The notes under the pieces are model-generated. The model was given only the letters and a program-made list of their open reading frames with translations. It was not told the origin of the DNA and searched no databases. Both the position numbers and the translations under genes were made by a program. DNA of 40,581 bases from CAZSAL01 sp964604825 (GTDB lineage: Bacteria > Elusimicrobiota > Elusimicrobia > 2-01-FULL-59-12). The stretch is from the NCBI GenBank assembly GCA_964604825.1, contig CAZSAL010000020.1, forward strand, positions 1 through 40,581. The letters run 5' to 3'. Position 1 is the first letter of the stretch, and every line of letters begins with the position of its first letter. Shown here in pieces: positions 15,142 to 23,731 of the stretch.

Positions 15142-16575
15142 ATGCTGGCCTTTCTAGCCTTTCTTATTCCATTCACCCTTTATATCAGCCTGCCTTCCCG
15201 GATGTGGAACTTTGACGGAGTGGCCTGCGCTGTAGCTCTTGAATGGGGCAACCCGGTTTACTGGTTTCACGGCAATCATCTATGGTATGGATTCCTGGGG
15301 ACGCTTTTTTGGAAATTCCTGCTTCTCCCTCTCGGCGTCATAAGGGCGCTTCCGGCATTGCAACTTTTCACTTCGCTTTTATCCGCCTGCGGCCTGACCG
15401 GCCTGTATCTTCTTCTCAACCGGATTATTGAAAGACCTCTGGCGCTGTTGCTGACCTGGCTGGCTGGCATCTGCGCAGTTTTCTGGGTATGGAGTATTGA
15501 AGCCCAGGTTTATCCTCTGGCATTTCTGCCTCTGGCTTTCGCCGCATGGTTTTTGTTTCAACCTGCGGCAAAACGGAAATGGCGGTTGATCGGACTGCTA
15601 CAGGGACTGACTGCGCTTGGCCACATAGTTCACGTTCTGTGGTCTATACCGGCGTTATACTGGCTTATCAAGGAAAGCGGTCCCCGTGAACGAAGGTCGA
15701 ATGTCATCGCTTATTTCTCTTGTCTGCTGCCTGCTATCATTTTTCCCTATTTACTTGTATTGCTGTTTTTGATTTGGCCGCATCATCCACAGCAGGCGTG
15801 GCTGGAACGCTGGTTTCTGGGCAGCGCCGCCCTTGATGCAGCCGGCCGTTTCGCCTGGCATGGCGGAGAAGGATGGGAAGGACCTTTTATCTGGTTATGG
15901 ACCAGTCTGCGTTTTTTCTGGGGAAGCCTATGGCCATACGGTAATTACCGGCCGAACTGGTTTGATTGGACTTTAACAACAATTTCAATGGGGGGAACCG
16001 GTTTTTTATTCCTTCGTTCTTTTCGAAGCAGACAGGAAATGATATGGCGCTTCAGTTGGCTCTGGATTGCTGCTTACGGCCTTTTTTTCTGGGCATGGGA
16101 ACCGCAGACTGAATGCTACCGGCTGACAGATTCCATCCCGTTCTTCATTCTTCTGGCCGTCGGGTTGAAAAACGTCAAGGGCGGCATTCTCAAATACACT
16201 CTTGTTCTTGTTATACTTATCGTCACATTATCCCTGAATTTAAGAACGCGCATTATACACATGCATGATGCCGGGGAAAACCCGATTTATACCGAAGTCA
16301 TGGAACTCGTGCGCAGAACGCCGGATGATTCGCTGTACATAACTTCAGGAGGAACCCGTTGGATCTATTTACTGTATTTTTCCGGACGCATGGCCTGGAA
16401 TTACCGCCTGCTGGAACGCAATCCCGGTCGGCTTCAATCTGCGCTGGATCGCCGATTCCACGAAACCCCGGTTTTTCTGGAATCAGATACGCTCAATGAC
16501 CCCCGTATGATTCCTCTTATCAGCCGCTACAGGTATAAAACATTGCAAAATATTCCATGGGTGCAGCTTCAGTGA
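15142..16575 (+). CDS. Polytopic GT-C-like membrane protein
   Basis: This 477-residue protein has about eleven hydrophobic segments. The first external loop carries an acidic residue after the first helix (SRMWNFDGVACAVALEWGN), as in GT-C/DUF2723-type glycosyltransferases. The segment HGNHLWYGFLG and the Trp-rich loops (WIWPHHPQQAW-like region) are also compatible. The C-terminal part (about 385-475) is a small soluble domain. Members use polyprenyl-phosphate sugars on the outer face of the membrane. The adjacent DPM1-like GT2 would supply such donors, which supports the call. There is no diagnostic motif beyond the loop acid, so the exact family stays open. Confidence 0.65.
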   Translation: MLAFLAFLIPFTLYISLPSRMWNFDGVACAVALEWGNPVYWFHGNHLWYGFLGTLFWKFLLLPLGVIRALPALQLFTSLLSACGLTGLYLLLNRIIERPLALLLTWLAGICAVFWVWSIEAQVYPLAFLPLAFAAWFLFQPAAKRKWRLIGLLQGLTALGHIVHVLWSIPALYWLIKESGPRERRSNVIAYFSCLLPAIIFPYLLVLLFLIWPHHPQQAWLERWFLGSAALDAAGRFAWHGGEGWEGPFIWLWTSLRFFWGSLWPYGNYRPNWFDWTLTTISMGGTGFLFLRSFRSRQEMIWRFSWLWIAAYGLFFWAWEPQTECYRLTDSIPFFILLAVGLKNVKGGILKYTLVLVILIVTLSLNLRTRIIHMHDAGENPIYTEVMELVRRTPDDSLYITSGGTRWIYLLYFSGRMAWNYRLLERNPGRLQSALDRRFHETPVFLESDTLNDPRMIPLISRYRYKTLQNIPWVQLQ

Positions 16576-17315
16576 ACACACCAAAAATTGTCGTAGTCAT
16601 GCCCGCTTACAATGCGGAATCGACGCTTGAGAAGACATTGCGCGATATTCCGGAAGGGAGCGTTGATCATATCATCCTCGTGGACGATTGTTCGCGCGAT
16701 CAGACCGTAGCTGTTGCGCGGCGCCTGGGCCTTGAGGTTATCGTGCACGACAAAAACCGCGGCTATGGCGGCAACCAGAAAACCTGCTACCGGGCGGCCC
16801 TTGATGCCGGCGCAGACATCGTCGTAATGATCCATCCGGATTACCAATACGACTCGCGGCTCATCCCCTGCCTCACCGGATTGATCAGGAATAACGTTTG
16901 TGATGTAATGCTTGGCAATCGCGTCCGCACCCGGAAGGAAGCCTTTTCCGGAGGCATGCCTTTTTACAAATACGTGTCTAACCGCTTTTTGACCATGATT
17001 GAGAATCTGGCCATGGGTCAAAACCTGGGAGAATGGCACAGCGGCATGCGCGCCTATTCACGCAAGGTTCTTGAAACCATCCCCTGGGAACGCAACTCCG
17101 ATGATTTCGTATTTGACTGCGAATTCCTTGTACAGGCTGTTGCCTTCGGTTTCCGCATCGGAGACATACCTGTCCCCACCCGCTATTTTAAGGAGGCTTC
17201 AAGCATCAATTTCCGCCGCAGCGTGCGCTACGGTCTGGAATCCCTGAAAAGCGTTTTGCAATACCACCTACACCGCCTGAAAATACGGTCATGCCCTCTG
17301 TTCGCCCCGCGATAA
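16557..17315 (+). CDS. Glycosyltransferase family 2, dolichyl/polyprenyl-phosphate sugar synthase-like
   Basis: This 252-residue GT-A enzyme resembles DPM1-type polyprenyl-phosphate mannose or glucose synthases. It has VVVMPAYNAESTLEKTL at the nucleotide site, ILVDDCSRDQT, the loop NRGYGGNQKTCY, a metal-binding region MIHPDYQYD (DxD-like, about residues 100-106), LGNRVRTRKEA and the acceptor-loop region EWHSGMRAYSRKVL. There is no C-terminal membrane pair. The ATG at 16557 overlaps the previous gene by 19 bases; a GTG at 16572 in a GTGA overlap is an alternative. It likely makes the donor used by the flanking GT-C proteins. Confidence 0.9.
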   Translation: MGAASVNTPKIVVVMPAYNAESTLEKTLRDIPEGSVDHIILVDDCSRDQTVAVARRLGLEVIVHDKNRGYGGNQKTCYRAALDAGADIVVMIHPDYQYDSRLIPCLTGLIRNNVCDVMLGNRVRTRKEAFSGGMPFYKYVSNRFLTMIENLAMGQNLGEWHSGMRAYSRKVLETIPWERNSDDFVFDCEFLVQAVAFGFRIGDIPVPTRYFKEASSINFRRSVRYGLESLKSVLQYHLHRLKIRSCPLFAPR

Positions 17316-19234
17316 AAAGCGCCCTGCTGCTCTCAATCATCGCCTCCGGCGCGGCTTTTTATTTTGACCGGAACCCGATCCCCGAATTTCTTTTTAAGAT
17401 TAACTCCATATTATCCGCTTTCATTTTCCTTGCATCTGCCGGGGCCCTTGGAATGTGGACCCTGGAAAAGCTTTCTCTTCCAAGGCTCTCCGCTCTCGAA
17501 AAACTGCTCTTTTCAATGGCTGCCGGACTCGGGTTATGGAGCTTCATATCCGTTCTGCTAGGTCTGTTAAAGCTGTGGATCCCTGCTGTCGTATGGGCGA
17601 TCGCCTTCTTCTCCATGTTCTTAAGCGTTCCTCTGTTGCGCACTTTCAGGGAATGGCTGCGTGGACTTCATCATATGGGCTGGTCTGCGCTCGCCATCGG
17701 GGGGTTTCTCACCGCCTTTGCATTGAGCTTCCTGCTGGCCCTTGCTCCTATCACTTACTACGATTCCCTGGTTTATCACCTGGCTCTTCCAGCCGCGTAT
17801 GTTCAGTCTGGACACTGGCTCGGTTTGCGGCACATGGTTTATTCCGCTTTTCCTCAGAACCTTGAAATGCTCTGGACTATCGGCCTTTTACTGGGAAACG
17901 ACATTGTTGTCAATCTGATCGCGTGGAGTCTGAGCGTTATGCTTGTGCTTTCAGCAGCAGCGTTCGCCGGCAGGTTTTACGACCGTTCCGCGGCGCGTCT
18001 GGCCGCCATCATTCTGGCGCTTATGCCTGCGGTTCTTTTGCTGAGCTCAGGCGGATATGTGGAAACCGGTCTGGCGCTTTATGGATTTCTGGCGCTTTAT
18101 GCCGCCATCCTTTTTATTGAGAACGGACACACTGGCTTTCTTTGTCTTTCCGGAGCGCTGGCAGGCTGGACCATGGGAATCAAATATACTGGCCTGATAC
18201 CGGCAGTGCTGACCGGAGGAATCATTGCTTTCCTGTCACGGGAAAAGAAGGCCAGGGCGCTTTCTTTATATGCAGGCATGGCGCTGATTTTTTTTCTGCC
18301 CTGGCTGGTAAAAAACTGGATTTATGTCGGCAATCCCGTCTTTCCCTTTTTCCATGAGTGGGGGGTTAAATCGCGGAACCCCTGGCTGGATCAGGCCGCT
18401 GCCGGTTATTTTAAGGCGCTCACGGAATACCATCCCCGCTCTTTTCTTAATCTGATCAGCCTTGTATGGGAAATTCCTCTCAAGACCCTGGGGTTCGGCG
18501 GCGGTTTCGACGTACTGGGAGATCTGGGCTGGACGCCTTTCATATGGTTTCTGCCGGCGCTATGGCTTTGCGGGTCCCTGCCGAAGACGATTAAAGTTCT
18601 TTTATCCTACGCCTGCTTATTTGTCATTCCCTGGGGCATGAGCCGTCCTGTGCTGCGTTTCCTAATGCCCGTTCTTCCCGTGCTCGGCATTCTCACAGCC
18701 TATGCCTGGACAAACGGGATAGAACGACAGAACATTGTTTTCCGCTGGACAGGCCGCATATTACTTGGATCTTTCATTTTGTCCGGCCTTTTTCTATTCT
18801 TTTGGGTGACGCAGACCACGGAGCCATTTGCCGTCGCGATGGGGCTGGAAACGCGGCATCATTATCTGGCCAGGAAACTTACTTATTTCGGGGCGGCCGG
18901 CTTTATCAATGAGAATACTCCCGCAAACGCTTCAGTCCTGCTGGTTGGCGATCAAAGAAGCTTCTATTACAAACGGCGCATATTTGTAAGTCCCGTCTTT
19001 AGTCAAAGCCCGCTGGTACTCTGGGCGAATAGCGCGGAAAATGCGGAAAACCTGAAGCAGATACTAAAAGAGCGGGGATTCACGCACGTAGTTGTCAACC
19101 GGGCTGAAATGCGGCGGCTGAGTTCTTATTCGATTCTGCCATTTGATGAGAAGGGTTCCCGCAACTGGGAATCCCTGCAAAAGTCGCTTAAACCTGAATA
19201 TGCAGATTCGTTTTGCGATGTCTTTGAACTCTGA
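17291..19234 (+). CDS. Polytopic GT-C (PMT/ArnT-like) membrane protein
   Basis: This 647-residue protein has about twelve transmembrane segments and a soluble C-terminal domain (about 540-645). The external loop LAPITYYDSLVYHLALPAAYVQSGHW carries the aspartate expected of GT39-like enzymes. GYVETGLALYGFLALY and MGIKYTGLIPA are typical of this group. It overlaps the GT2 gene by 25 bases. It probably transfers a sugar from polyprenyl phosphate on the periplasmic side. The target (glycan, lipid or protein) is unknown. Confidence 0.78.
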   Translation: MPSVRPAIKSALLLSIIASGAAFYFDRNPIPEFLFKINSILSAFIFLASAGALGMWTLEKLSLPRLSALEKLLFSMAAGLGLWSFISVLLGLLKLWIPAVVWAIAFFSMFLSVPLLRTFREWLRGLHHMGWSALAIGGFLTAFALSFLLALAPITYYDSLVYHLALPAAYVQSGHWLGLRHMVYSAFPQNLEMLWTIGLLLGNDIVVNLIAWSLSVMLVLSAAAFAGRFYDRSAARLAAIILALMPAVLLLSSGGYVETGLALYGFLALYAAILFIENGHTGFLCLSGALAGWTMGIKYTGLIPAVLTGGIIAFLSREKKARALSLYAGMALIFFLPWLVKNWIYVGNPVFPFFHEWGVKSRNPWLDQAAAGYFKALTEYHPRSFLNLISLVWEIPLKTLGFGGGFDVLGDLGWTPFIWFLPALWLCGSLPKTIKVLLSYACLFVIPWGMSRPVLRFLMPVLPVLGILTAYAWTNGIERQNIVFRWTGRILLGSFILSGLFLFFWVTQTTEPFAVAMGLETRHHYLARKLTYFGAAGFINENTPANASVLLVGDQRSFYYKRRIFVSPVFSQSPLVLWANSAENAENLKQILKERGFTHVVVNRAEMRRLSSYSILPFDEKGSRNWESLQKSLKPEYADSFCDVFEL

Positions 19235-19243
19235 GGCTATGCG

Positions 19244-20281
19244 ATGATCTTTTCCGACAACACGCTTTATCTCCTTTGCTTTTTAACGGCGTTGTGCATT
19301 TCCGGCATACTGACTCCTGCCGTACGGCTTCTGGCCGTCAAGTTAAACATTCTGGATCATCCTGTCACCGAGATTAAAACGCACAAAAATCCCGTGCCCT
19401 ACCTGGGAGGGGTGGCGGTGGCGGTGGCGCTGGCTGTCTCGCTTCTTTTTGTCCGGTTCCTCACCAATTTTCCTACGGGAACGCTGCGGTCTTTGCGCGG
19501 TATTTTTTACGGAACGCTGATAATCTTTCTCACCGGGCTCGCTGACGACATCCACCCGCGCGGATTGGGATACAGGAAGAAATTTGTCCTTCAATTTCTC
19601 GCGGCATTTTGCCTCTTATTTTTTGATATCCGGATAAAATTTATTTCTCCAGCATGGTTCGCCGACATCCTCACGGTGATATGGGTCGTAGGAATAACCA
19701 ATGCCCTCAACATCGTAGACATCATGGATGGGCTTTCCAGCGGCATCGGCATTATCGCCAGCCTCGCCTTCCTGTTCATATCCCTGCCGTCTGAAGAGAT
19801 TTATGTGAACTTCACGGCGGCGGCGCTGGCCGGCGCCCTGGCGGGATTTCTCCCTTTTAATCTCAGCAGGCGGTTGAAAATTTTTCTGGGGGATACGGGA
19901 AGTCTGGTAAACGGATTCGTCCTTGCGGCGCTGTCTCTGGGAACATCCTACACGCGCACAAATAACCTCGGCGTATTTGCCCCGATATTTATTCTCGGGC
20001 TTCCTCTTTATGACACGTTCCTGGTTATCTATCTGCGGTTCATGAAGGGCCAGTCGCCTTTTCTGGGGAGCAAGGATCACTTTGCCCTTCGTCTTGAAGC
20101 TTTTGGATTCCTCCGCGAGGAGATTCTGGTGATCTCCTATGCTGCTGCGATGTTTCTCGCATTTGCGGCATATGAAGTTACCGTTGTCCGCATGGAGTAC
20201 GCCGCATTTATTTACGCTCTGGCAGGCCTTGCCGCCCTTTATGTAGGTACCTGGCTGGCCCGGATTAATATTGATGGGTAA
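19244..20281 (+). CDS. wecA: WecA/MraY-type polyprenyl-phosphate HexNAc-1-phosphate transferase
   Basis: This 345-residue polytopic membrane enzyme links a UDP-HexNAc to undecaprenyl phosphate, the first step of a lipid-linked glycan. The family motifs are in order: KTHKNPVPYLGG near residues 45-55, the Asp pair GLADDIHPRG (about 100), NALNIVDIMDGLSSG (about 147-161), FLGDTGSLVNGF (about 215) and the cytoplasmic KDHFALRLEAFG with the HxxxR pattern. Length matches WecA/TagO. It has a modest ribosome site (GAGG) and is followed by an overlapping gene. MraY itself is less likely because no murein genes are nearby. Confidence 0.93.
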   Translation: MIFSDNTLYLLCFLTALCISGILTPAVRLLAVKLNILDHPVTEIKTHKNPVPYLGGVAVAVALAVSLLFVRFLTNFPTGTLRSLRGIFYGTLIIFLTGLADDIHPRGLGYRKKFVLQFLAAFCLLFFDIRIKFISPAWFADILTVIWVVGITNALNIVDIMDGLSSGIGIIASLAFLFISLPSEEIYVNFTAAALAGALAGFLPFNLSRRLKIFLGDTGSLVNGFVLAALSLGTSYTRTNNLGVFAPIFILGLPLYDTFLVIYLRFMKGQSPFLGSKDHFALRLEAFGFLREEILVISYAAAMFLAFAAYEVTVVRMEYAAFIYALAGLAALYVGTWLARINIDG

Positions 20282-21569
20282 AACATTAATTCTGGGAGGC
20301 GGGCTGGCAGGACTTTCCTGCGCCTACCACCTTAAATCCGATTACATTCTTCTCGAAGCGTCCGATGAACCTGGCGGGCTGGCCCGTTCGGTCAGGCAGG
20401 AAGGATTTGTCTTCGACTATACGGGACATCTGCTTCACCTGCGTAATCCTTACACGCTGAAGCTGATTCCGGACCTGCTCGGCGATAATCTTGTTTTAAA
20501 TGAACGGCGCGCATGGATCTATTCCAACGGCGCATGCACCCGTTATCCTTTCCAGGCAAACACTTACGGCCTTCCGAAAAAAGTCGTAGAGGCATGTTTG
20601 CGGGGATTTGTCGAAGCGCAGCTTGCGGGCAAAACGGCAGGGGTACAGCCTGAATCATTCAAGAGCTGGGTCATGCGCACTTTCGGATCCGGTTTTGCCA
20701 GATACTTTTTCTTTCCTTATAACGAGAAACTCTGGACTGTCGCCCCGGACGTTTTAACCGCGGAGTGGGTAGCGCCGTTTGTCCCGAAACCTTCCGTCCA
20801 GGAAGTATTTGACGGGGCCTTTAATGACCAGACCAAGAAATTCGGCTATAACACCGCATTCTATTACCCGAGGGATGGCGGAATTCAGGTTCTCGCTTCT
20901 GCGCTGGCAAAGCCGCTAAAAAATCTTCACCTTAACTGCGAAGCCGTCGCTGTCGACCTTGTAAAAAAAGAAGTCTCGCTCGCAAATGGGGAAAAATTCA
21001 CGTACGAGTCGCTGGTTAACACGCTGCCGCTGCCCCGTTTTCTGGATATGGCCGGATATCTGCCGGCAGAGATTGCAGAATCGCGCAGACAGATGCGCTG
21101 GAATTCCGTTTACAGCATTAATCTGGGAGTTGCGCGCCCAGCTGTTTCGGACAAGCACTGGATTTATTTTCCCGAGAAGAAATTCCCGTTTTATCGCGTT
21201 GGTTTCCCGATGAATTTTTCCGACAGGATGGTCCCGCCGGGCTGCAGTTCAATGTATATTGAAATCGCTCATCAACCAGGCAGGCATCTCGATGAGGCGG
21301 GAATAATGAAGAAAACTATAATGGGGCTGCAATCCTGCGGGATTTTGCGGCCCGGCGACAAAATACTATGCGATAAAATCCTCAGGATCCCGGTAGCTTA
21401 TGTCATTTACGACAAATATAGGACGCAGGCCGCGGGAAAAGCTTTGGACTGGCTGAAAAAACGTGAGATCTTCAGCATTGGCAGATACGGAGCCTGGAAA
21501 TATTCCTATATGGAAGAAGCCATTCTGGAAGGCAAATACGCAGCCGAGGAAATTGACAAGAATTTATGA
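20274..21569 (+). CDS. UDP-galactopyranose mutase / protoporphyrinogen-oxidase-like FAD protein
   Basis: This 431-residue flavoprotein starts from the ATG at 20274; a TTG at 20271 also reads in frame. The N-terminal dinucleotide fold has LILGGGLAGLSCAYHL and the second FAD motif LLEASDEPGGLARSV. The segments FDYTGHLLHL, ACTRYPFQANTYGLP and FFPYNEKLWTV resemble UDP-galactopyranose mutase-like amine oxidoreductases found in glycan clusters. The C-terminus SIGRYGAWKYSYMEEAILEG matches the closing FAD motif. It may ring-contract a hexose nucleotide or act as a related oxidoreductase. It overlaps wecA by eight bases and the next gene by four. Confidence 0.82.
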   Translation: MGKTLILGGGLAGLSCAYHLKSDYILLEASDEPGGLARSVRQEGFVFDYTGHLLHLRNPYTLKLIPDLLGDNLVLNERRAWIYSNGACTRYPFQANTYGLPKKVVEACLRGFVEAQLAGKTAGVQPESFKSWVMRTFGSGFARYFFFPYNEKLWTVAPDVLTAEWVAPFVPKPSVQEVFDGAFNDQTKKFGYNTAFYYPRDGGIQVLASALAKPLKNLHLNCEAVAVDLVKKEVSLANGEKFTYESLVNTLPLPRFLDMAGYLPAEIAESRRQMRWNSVYSINLGVARPAVSDKHWIYFPEKKFPFYRVGFPMNFSDRMVPPGCSSMYIEIAHQPGRHLDEAGIMKKTIMGLQSCGILRPGDKILCDKILRIPVAYVIYDKYRTQAAGKALDWLKKREIFSIGRYGAWKYSYMEEAILEGKYAAEEIDKNL

Positions 21570-22720
21570 AACTTCGCGTTGCCCACATCATTACTAAACT
21601 CGAGCTGGGGGGCGCCCAGCAGAATACGATTTATACGGCGTCACATCTGAACCGGGAAAGGTATGACGCCTGCGTCATCAGCGGCCGTGAAGGGATCCTT
21701 GACTCCGAAGCCGTAGCCTCCTGCCCGGTGGTCTATTTCTCTGATCATCTTGTACGCCCGATCAACCCTTACCATGACCTGATGGCGGTAATCGAGCTTT
21801 ATCGCCTGTTGCGGCAGATCAGGCCGCACATAGTTCACACACACTCTTCCAAAGCCGGGATTCTGGGACGGATCGCAGGATATCTCGCGGGCGTGCCGGT
21901 CATTGTGCACACATATCATGGCTTCGGGTTCACGCCTGGACAGAACAAATTTGTTCGAAAAACGCTTATAGCCATAGAGCGCTTCTGTGCGCTGCTTACC
22001 ACTCATTTGATTTTTGTCTCCCTGGAAAATCAGCGGCAGGCGGCGGCCCTTGGCATCGGACCGAAAAAACCCTGGAGTCTTATCCGCAGCGGAATTGCGC
22101 TTAAGGAGGGCTTCCCCGGAGCCGTACGCCAGGAACTGAGAATTCCGCAGGATGCGTGGGTTGTCATTTCCGTAGGAAATTTCAAACCGCAGAAAAATCC
22201 CATGGATCTTGTCCGCGCCGCAGGCAGGGCTATGGAGAAAAGGCCCGGTATGATTTTTCTTCTGGTTGGAGACGGCGAATTGCGCCCTGCTGCGGAAACC
22301 TGGGTAAAAAATAACAATCTGGAAAAAAATATCCGTTTTCTGGGATGGCGCAGGGATGTTTCTGAATTGCTTGCCGCCGCCAACGCATTTCTCCTGACGT
22401 CATTATGGGAAGGATTGCCGCGTTCCATAGCAGAGGCCTTTGTGAACCGGCTGCCAACGGTTGCCTATGCTGTCGATGGCGTAAAAGAAGTAGTACTCGA
22501 CGGCGAGAATGGCTTCCTGATCCCATCAGGCAACATAATCATGGCCGCGGAAAAGATACTCTGGCTCGAGGAGCACAGGGACAAGGCCCGTGCAATGGGG
22601 GAAAAAGGGAAAGCGCTGATACAAAAAGAATTCGATATAAACGACATGGTCCGCAGGCAGGAAACGCTATACGATACGCTGGTAGAAGCGGTGCCCTTGA
22701 AAAATTATTATCTTCCCTAG
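21566..22720 (+). CDS. Glycosyltransferase family 4 (GT-B), second copy
   Basis: This 384-residue GT4 enzyme is coupled to the preceding gene by ATGA. Motifs are AHIITKLELGGAQQNTI at the N-terminus, HIVHTHSSKAGILGRIAGYLAGVPVIVHTYHGFGF (read as two adjacent conserved blocks, about 95-130), VGNFKPQKNPMDLVRAAG and LLTSLWEGLPRSIAEAF for donor binding, then NGFLIPSG. The HTHSSKAG block is common in exopolysaccharide and O-antigen transferases. Specificity is not readable. It is the last glycan gene before the Rho-like gene. Confidence 0.93.
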   Translation: MKLRVAHIITKLELGGAQQNTIYTASHLNRERYDACVISGREGILDSEAVASCPVVYFSDHLVRPINPYHDLMAVIELYRLLRQIRPHIVHTHSSKAGILGRIAGYLAGVPVIVHTYHGFGFTPGQNKFVRKTLIAIERFCALLTTHLIFVSLENQRQAAALGIGPKKPWSLIRSGIALKEGFPGAVRQELRIPQDAWVVISVGNFKPQKNPMDLVRAAGRAMEKRPGMIFLLVGDGELRPAAETWVKNNNLEKNIRFLGWRRDVSELLAAANAFLLTSLWEGLPRSIAEAFVNRLPTVAYAVDGVKEVVLDGENGFLIPSGNIIMAAEKILWLEEHRDKARAMGEKGKALIQKEFDINDMVRRQETLYDTLVEAVPLKNYYLP

Positions 22721-22736
22721 CAATTCCACTTACAGC

Positions 22737-22742
22737 TATAAT
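22737..22742 (+). promoter_or_regulatory. Possible -10 element before the Rho-like gene
   Basis: A perfect TATAAT lies 30 bases before the ATG at 22772. The sequence 17 bases upstream (about TTCCCT) is a poor -35. It sits in a 51-base gap, the only one after several overlapping genes, so a separate promoter is plausible but unproven. Confidence 0.3.
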
Positions 22743-22771
22743 GAAGGCGATTCGAAATCATTCCTGAATTG

Positions 22772-23731
22772 ATGCATTTTAAATCCCATCACTTTCACAG
22801 AGCGAAGCAATCCCGGCGCCGGTTCTTCCCGGACAAACGGTTTGTTCGCCCTTCTCCTCCCGAACATAGTCGGGATGAAGAAATGCTTTTGTCCAAAACC
22901 TGCATCGACCCGCGCGCGCGTTTGAAGCTGGAAAACGGCTCAAGCGAGTTGACAATGCGCGTCATGGACCTGATCTGCCCGCTAGGCAAGGGACAGCGCG
23001 GGTTAATCGTATCTCCGCCGAAATCAGGCAAGACCACTTTTCTCAAACACGTATGCCAGGCGCTCGCGAAAGGGTATCCGGATCTGAAGCTTTACTGCCT
23101 GCTGATCGATGAACGCCCCGAAGAAGTCACGGATTTCAAGCGCAGCGTGACCGCGGAAGTTTACGCCTCCTCCAGTGACCGCCGTTACGAAGAGCACATC
23201 GGCACCGCGGAAAACCTCATGCGCCGGATCGTTCCCGAGGTGGTCGCCGGGAAAGATGTGGTAATTCTGCTCGATTCTTTGACGCGGCTGTCGCGCGTTC
23301 ATAACACGCAGGCCACGGGAAACCGCACTATGTCAGGCGGGCTGGATTCGCGCGCGATGGAAGTGCCTCGGAGATTTTTCGGCATGGCGCGCAATCTCGA
23401 AGAGGGCGGTTCTCTCACGATTATCGCCACGATCCTGGTGGACACCGGCAGCCGCATGGACGAGGTGATCTTTCAGGAGTTCAAGGGAACCGGAAACCTG
23501 GAACTGGTGCTGTCGCGGAAGGCTGCGGAAAACCGCGTTTTCCCGGCGATAAATATCTCCTCTTCCGGCACGCGCAAGGAAGAACTGCTTCTATCCGGGG
23601 AAGAGCTGCAGGCTGCGTATAAACTGCGCCGCGGCCTGTCCAGCCTCGACGAGGTCCAGGCCGCATCGACTCTTGTGGAATTTCTCCAGAAGTATCCCAC
23701 AAACGCCGCGGCGCTGAAGGCAATCGACTGA
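22772..23731 (+). CDS. rho: Rho-like transcription termination ATPase lacking the N-terminal RNA-binding domain
   Basis: This 319-residue RecA-fold hexameric helicase is homologous to the ATPase core of Rho. It has SSELTMRVMDLICPLGKGQRGLIVSPPKSGKTT with Walker A at residues 82-88 (Lys87), CLLIDERPEEVTDF, the Walker B strand VVILLDSLTRLSRVHN, GGLDSRAM, RRFFGMARNLEEGGSLTIIATILVDTGSRMDEVIF and FKGTGNLEL. The Walker A lysine of E. coli Rho is at 184, so about 97 residues are missing at the N-terminus. Here a basic His/Arg-rich tail (about residues 1-35) replaces the helical and OB-fold primary RNA-binding domains. The start is uncertain: a TTG (22769) and ATG (22772) are adjacent, with no clear ribosome site. 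It overlaps the next gene by one base. It may be a paralogue rather than the main Rho. Confidence 0.88.
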   Translation: MHFKSHHFHRAKQSRRRFFPDKRFVRPSPPEHSRDEEMLLSKTCIDPRARLKLENGSSELTMRVMDLICPLGKGQRGLIVSPPKSGKTTFLKHVCQALAKGYPDLKLYCLLIDERPEEVTDFKRSVTAEVYASSSDRRYEEHIGTAENLMRRIVPEVVAGKDVVILLDSLTRLSRVHNTQATGNRTMSGGLDSRAMEVPRRFFGMARNLEEGGSLTIIATILVDTGSRMDEVIFQEFKGTGNLELVLSRKAAENRVFPAINISSSGTRKEELLLSGEELQAAYKLRRGLSSLDEVQAASTLVEFLQKYPTNAAALKAID

